Shown piece by piece: positions 7,750-9,863 of a stretch of 9,863 nucleotides of DNA; position 1 is the stretch's first letter, and each line of letters starts with the position of its first letter. The position numbers were made by a program, and so were the translations under genes. Below the pieces are notes generated by a model that saw only the letters and a program-made list of their open reading frames with translations, searched no databases and was not told the origin of the DNA. Where the stretch lies: the NCBI GenBank assembly GCA_027081565.1, contig JALWKG010000363.1:1-9863 (forward strand), written 5' to 3'. The DNA is from Helicobacteraceae bacterium. Its GTDB lineage: Bacteria; Campylobacterota; Campylobacteria; Campylobacterales; Sulfurimonadaceae.

Positions 7750-7860
7750 CTAAAAGTTTCAGATGTGGTGTGAGTTGTGCCGGGAGTGAACCCGAAGACG
7801 CACTCCTGTGCGTTGAGAGGTGAACCCCGGTGCAAATCGCGCAGCAGCTGAAACTTTTAG
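7750..7860 (+). ncRNA. 111-nt fold-back structure, candidate structured RNA (family unknown)
   Basis: Bases 7750-7784 pair with 7826-7860 over 35 positions without a gap. The outer 13 bp are perfect (CTAAAAGTTTCAG with CTGAAACTTTTAG). Inside come 3-, 6- and 10-bp helices separated by single mismatches at 7763/7847, 7767/7843 and 7774/7836, all of them G-A oppositions. Five pairs are G-U if the plus strand is RNA and would be A-C mismatches on the other strand, so plus-strand transcription is favoured. The 41-nt apical part contains a perfect 6-bp hairpin (ACGCAC/GTGCGT, loop TCCT, 7798-7813) between two copies of GTGAACCC (7786-7793, 7820-7827). The inner part (7764-7847) is about 60% GC, clearly above its surroundings. 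It lies 44 bases after the glutathionylspermidine-synthase-like gene, so it could be a 3'-UTR element, a processed small RNA, or simply an elaborate terminator between convergent genes. The paired A- and T-runs at its ends would suit termination. No family was recognised. Confidence 0.45.
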
Positions 7861-8876
7861 TGGGTGTTTGACATTAGGACTGCTATCCACCGCGTTGGAT
7901 CTTGACTATAAAGTATGATCTTAATAGCAATCGTCAACGGAATCGAAAGTAACATCCCCACTGGCCCCAGCAACCATCCCCAAAAGATCAAAGACAAAAA
8001 GACCACTAAGGTAGAAAGCCCCAACCCTTGACCCATAAGGCGTGGTTCTATAATAGAGCCAATAATAATGTTAATAAGCAAATAAATAGCACCGATCTCC
8101 AAAGCACCAAATGGCCCTAACTGAACAAATGCCAGAAGTACCGCGGGAACTGCCGCTAAGATAGAACCGATGTTTGGTATAAAGTTCAACAAAAAAACGA
8201 TAAAGCCCCAAAGAATGGCATAGTCAAGGCCCATTAAAAACAAGAACCCAGAAATAAGTAGACCGGTTACTAAAGAGACTACAGCTTTAATGGCCATATA
8301 GTGTTTGATCTTGGTAAAGACTTCATCTATCTGCACCATAGCGTTACTATGTCCCTTGGCCTGGTCAAGTTTCTTGCTAAAATGGGTGGATTCCAACAGC
8401 ATAAATGCGATGATCAACACGATCATAAAGCTATTGGTTAAAATCGATCCTGCACCTTTTAAGACAGTTGCAGAGTATTTTATCAAGGCACTTGGATTAA
8501 AAAGAGACCCCAGTTCACCATTGATAATTCCATATTTTTGCAATATCGCTGTTAAACTATTGAGTTGATGCTCCATCTGTGCCTCATACTGTGGTAGATT
8601 ATCACTAAAACCTTGTACTGACGTACCTATGATAACTCCAGCTATTGAGACAATAATGACCAATCCACTTATAACGGCTAACAGGGCAAATGCAGCTGGT
8701 ATGTTTTTAGAGATCAACCACCCATAAATTGGAGAGATAATAATGGCAATAAAACTGGCTAACAGTACAGGGACAACAATGACTGAAGCAACTTTAAATG
8801 CACCCAGTATAATAATGATCGCGGCTAAGACAAGTACAACATTTCCAGAAGATTTCACTTGTATCATTTTGTTCAC
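7857..8876 (-). CDS. AI-2E-family transporter (TqsA/PerM-like membrane protein)
   Basis: The 339-residue protein is almost entirely hydrophobic, with about eight membrane segments. It carries the hallmarks of the AI-2E transporter family (PF01594). These are an N-terminal pair of helices, a soluble mid-region (about 90-130), NFIPNIGSILAAVPAVLLA, and then IIEPRLMGQGLGLSTLVVFLSLIFWGWLLGP-type sequence read in two blocks, ending in VGMLLSIPLT. Members are putative inner-membrane exporters; some are linked to autoinducer-2 efflux and others to Na+/H+ exchange, so the substrate is not predictable. The longest frame starts at GTG 8874-8876, but ATG at 8865-8867 (MIQVKSSG) is equally possible; neither has a strong Shine-Dalgarno sequence. 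The stop codon lies inside the arm of the fold-back at 7750-7860, and the GTG start abuts the inverted repeat at 8877-9069. Confidence 0.88.
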   Translation of the reverse strand: MNKMIQVKSSGNVVLVLAAIIIILGAFKVASVIVVPVLLASFIAIIISPIYGWLISKNIPAAFALLAVISGLVIIVSIAGVIIGTSVQGFSDNLPQYEAQMEHQLNSLTAILQKYGIINGELGSLFNPSALIKYSATVLKGAGSILTNSFMIVLIIAFMLLESTHFSKKLDQAKGHSNAMVQIDEVFTKIKHYMAIKAVVSLVTGLLISGFLFLMGLDYAILWGFIVFLLNFIPNIGSILAAVPAVLLAFVQLGPFGALEIGAIYLLINIIIGSIIEPRLMGQGLGLSTLVVFLSLIFWGWLLGPVGMLLSIPLTIAIKIILYSQDPTRWIAVLMSNTH

Positions 8877-9069
8877 TTGTGTTAAGATACAAGGGTACCT
8901 CTAACAACCTTAGCTATCCTCAGCGCTAGAGAGGAGCCCACACTCGGCGTTGCCCTTTCTTGCCTTAGCTATGGCTAGGACTTCAAAAGGTCGCCTTGAT
9001 AGTGAACTCCTCTCTAGCGCTGAGAATGGCTAGGGTTTTTAGAGGTGCCCTTAAGCCATTTTAACACAA
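8877..9069 (+). repeat. 193-bp long imperfect palindrome with nested stems
   Basis: The core stem pairs 8891-8936 with 9007-9052, gap-free over 46 positions: 41 Watson-Crick pairs, three T-G oppositions and two mismatches (8905/9038 and 8918/9025). Further stems nest inside: GGCG 8946-8949 with CGCC 8992-8995, CCTTT 8954-8958 with AAAGG 8986-8990, and CCTTAGC 8963-8969 with GCTAGG 8974-8979 (one bulge, loop TATG). Outside, TTGTGTTAA (8877-8885) pairs with TTAACACAA (9061-9069). It fills the region between the minus-strand AI-2E gene and the plus-strand broken gene, so it probably overlaps their promoters. The wobbles are G-U only when the plus strand is transcribed. It may be a non-autonomous mobile element (MITE-like) or a structured RNA. 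No open frame lies within it and no clear target-site duplication was found. Confidence 0.85.
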
Positions 9070-9080
9070 AGATTTATAAG

Positions 9081-9654
9081 ATGTATAGTGATCAGGGAAG
9101 TTTGCACAAGGCTGTTACGGGAGATTATGACTTTAGCATCAGTGAGGTGCTCTCGGAGGCGTGCCACTCTCTCTAGGCGTACTGCTGCTAGGTTATGCCA
9201 GAGCCAATGATGAAGCCTTGGCCATTGACACTATTTTCAACTACTATGTCTATGTCTGGAGTTTGGTCTTCGCCTCTCTTTTAATCACCCTTTTTACATA
9301 TGTCGGTTTTGCACTGCTTCTCATACCAGGTATCTATCTCTCTGTCGCCTACAGTTTTACCCTGCCCCTTATCATCGATAAAAAGTTTGGTATTTGGGGT
9401 GCTATGGAGGTCTCACGTCATGCTGTAATCCACTCTTGGTGGACTATTGCCGGTATCAACGGTACACTTTTTGTTATTGTAGCCTTAAGTGCTATACCTA
9501 TGTGTGTTGGTCTCATATGGACCATTCCCCTGCTTATGATCGCGCAAGGGGTAATGTATCGCAAGATCTTTGGATGGAGAAGGTTCATGATCCTATTGCC
9601 TCGGATGAAGAACCAGAGATGTTACCTACAGATACCGATGATATTATAGAGTAA
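9081..9654 (+). pseudogene. Broken gene for a BPSS1780/DUF975-like multi-pass membrane protein
   Basis: Three pieces of one gene lie in three frames. From ATG 9081 an N-terminal piece reads MYSDQGSLHKAVTGDYDF and then ISEVLSEA before a stop at 9174-9176. From about 9155 a second frame gives the membrane part: PLSLGVLLLGYARA, LLLIPGIYLSVAYSFTLPLI, IDKKFGIWGAMEVSRHAV, WTIPLLMIAQGVMYRKIFG. Near 9574 the sense moves to a third frame with an acidic tail (MEKVHDPIASDEEPEML, ending TDDIIE) and stop 9652-9654. The LLxPGIYL...PLI.DK..G.W.AME.SR pattern is typical of this family of small integral membrane proteins of unknown function. The first membrane helices expected between the N-terminal piece and PLSLGV are missing, so the first lesion looks like a deletion plus frameshift. 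The second looks like loss of one base in GGATGG (GGAATGG would restore the frame). A truncated protein from GTG 9161 cannot be excluded. Confidence 0.72.
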
Positions 9655-9669
9655 AAGTCTATTCGCTAA

Positions 9670-9863
9670 TTAATTCTGTATATCTTTACTGCTGTTGAGA
9701 TGCTGTAGATAGTTGGCAATGTTCATTAATGAAAAAGTCACTAGAAAGATCATCATACCCGGGAAGAAACTCACCCACCATGCAATGTCCAAGACCTCTT
9801 TACCATTACTCAAGATCGTGCCCCAACTCATCTGAGGCGCTACAATACCAAGCCCTAGGTAAG
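9670..9863 (-). CDS. Opp/Dpp-type ABC transporter permease, C-terminal part (OppC/DppC-like)
   Basis: Read on the minus strand, the frame enters from the right edge and ends at TAA (9672-9670), giving 63 residues. YLGLGIVAPQMSWGTILSNG is the characteristic end of the binding-protein-dependent transport permease domain (family pattern FLGLGxxPPxxSWGxML). It is followed by a last membrane helix with the conserved WWVSFFPGMMIFL. The family's usual closing phrase LGDGLRDALDP is replaced here by MNIANYLQHLNSSKDIQN, somewhat divergent but in register. The protein would be one of two permeases of a peptide- or nickel-type importer in the inner membrane; substrate cannot be told from this fragment. 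The gene converges on the broken membrane-protein gene with a 15-bp gap and no visible hairpin terminator. Confidence 0.85.
   Translation of the reverse strand, partial: YLGLGIVAPQMSWGTILSNGKEVLDIAWWVSFFPGMMIFLVTFSLMNIANYLQHLNSSKDIQN

Noticed and set aside
7717..7773. Small open frame of 18 codons (MAKLIVKANNILKVSDVV) after the glutathionylspermidine-synthase-like gene.
   Set aside because: It has only a weak purine stretch upstream and ends inside the arm of the structured element. Nothing supports expression or conservation, so chance is the better explanation.
7816..7850. Cobalamin-riboswitch-like string (AGGTGAAC followed by CCGGTGCAAATC and GCGCAGCAGC).
   Set aside because: It resembles the GGGAA...GGTGCAAATCC core. 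But the closing CC is absent (TCG instead), there is no B12 box or downstream plus-strand gene, the element is too short, and these bases are used in the long helix of the 111-nt structure.
7750..7860. Small SRP RNA (4.5S) as identity of the 111-nt hairpin.
   Set aside because: Size and rod shape fit and AGCAGC is present, but the required apical GGAA-type tetraloop and the CAGG...AAGCAG internal-loop motif are not there; the apical hairpin loop is TCCT.
7750..7860. Integron attC recombination site.
   Set aside because: A long imperfect palindrome of this size could be an attC, but the ends lack RYYYAAC and GTTRRRY core sites, and no integrase or cassette genes are present.
8305..8568. Plus-strand open frame of 87 codons opposite the AI-2E gene.
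   Set aside because: It lies wholly antisense to a well-supported membrane-protein gene, shows no recognisable motifs and has no convincing ribosome-binding site.
9394..9654. Separate 86-codon gene overlapping the membrane-protein fragment.
   Set aside because: Only its acidic C-terminal third looks like real protein, and that fits as the displaced tail of the broken gene. The upstream part is a frame shadow rich in Cys and His.

Overview
The window reads as chromosomal DNA of a Campylobacterota (epsilonproteobacterial) species, probably a free-living, Sulfurovum- or Sulfurimonas-like organism. The reasons are the clpX-mreB-mreC-carB order, a short Sua5/YrdC-like gene directly after carB, and a UPF0323 lipoprotein gene paired with a stand-alone glutathionylspermidine-synthase-like gene. 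All of these are arrangements I recall from Campylobacter and its relatives. Genus placement is an inference.

Layout. Positions 1-267 hold the C-terminal end of clpX, followed on the same strand by mreB (279-1313) and mreC (1327-2088), a protease-chaperone plus cell-shape cluster with very short gaps. A 156-bp intergenic region carries a clear TATAAT box and opens a tight four-gene run: carB (2245-5505), a Sua5/YrdC-like gene (5506-5940), a UPF0323 lipoprotein gene (5951-6526) and a glutathionylspermidine-synthase-like gene (6530-7705). The gaps in this run are 0, 10 and 3 bases, so it is probably one operon. It joins carbamoyl-phosphate synthesis to less understood envelope and ATP-grasp functions.

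The right third is accessory in character. A minus-strand AI-2E-family membrane transporter gene (7857-8876) is flanked on both sides by large fold-back structures. The first, at 7750-7860, is a gap-free 35-position stem interrupted only by three G-A mismatches. The second, spanning 8877-9069, is a 46-position stem with further nested stems. In both, most departures from Watson-Crick pairing are G-U wobbles if the plus strand is read as RNA, but would be mismatches on the minus strand. I could not match either to a known RNA family. They are the most interesting objects here.

Beyond the second structure lies a broken plus-strand membrane-protein gene (9081-9654), whose pieces occupy all three frames. 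It converges on the C-terminal end of a minus-strand Opp/Dpp-type ABC-transporter permease gene (9670-9863, cut by the window edge).
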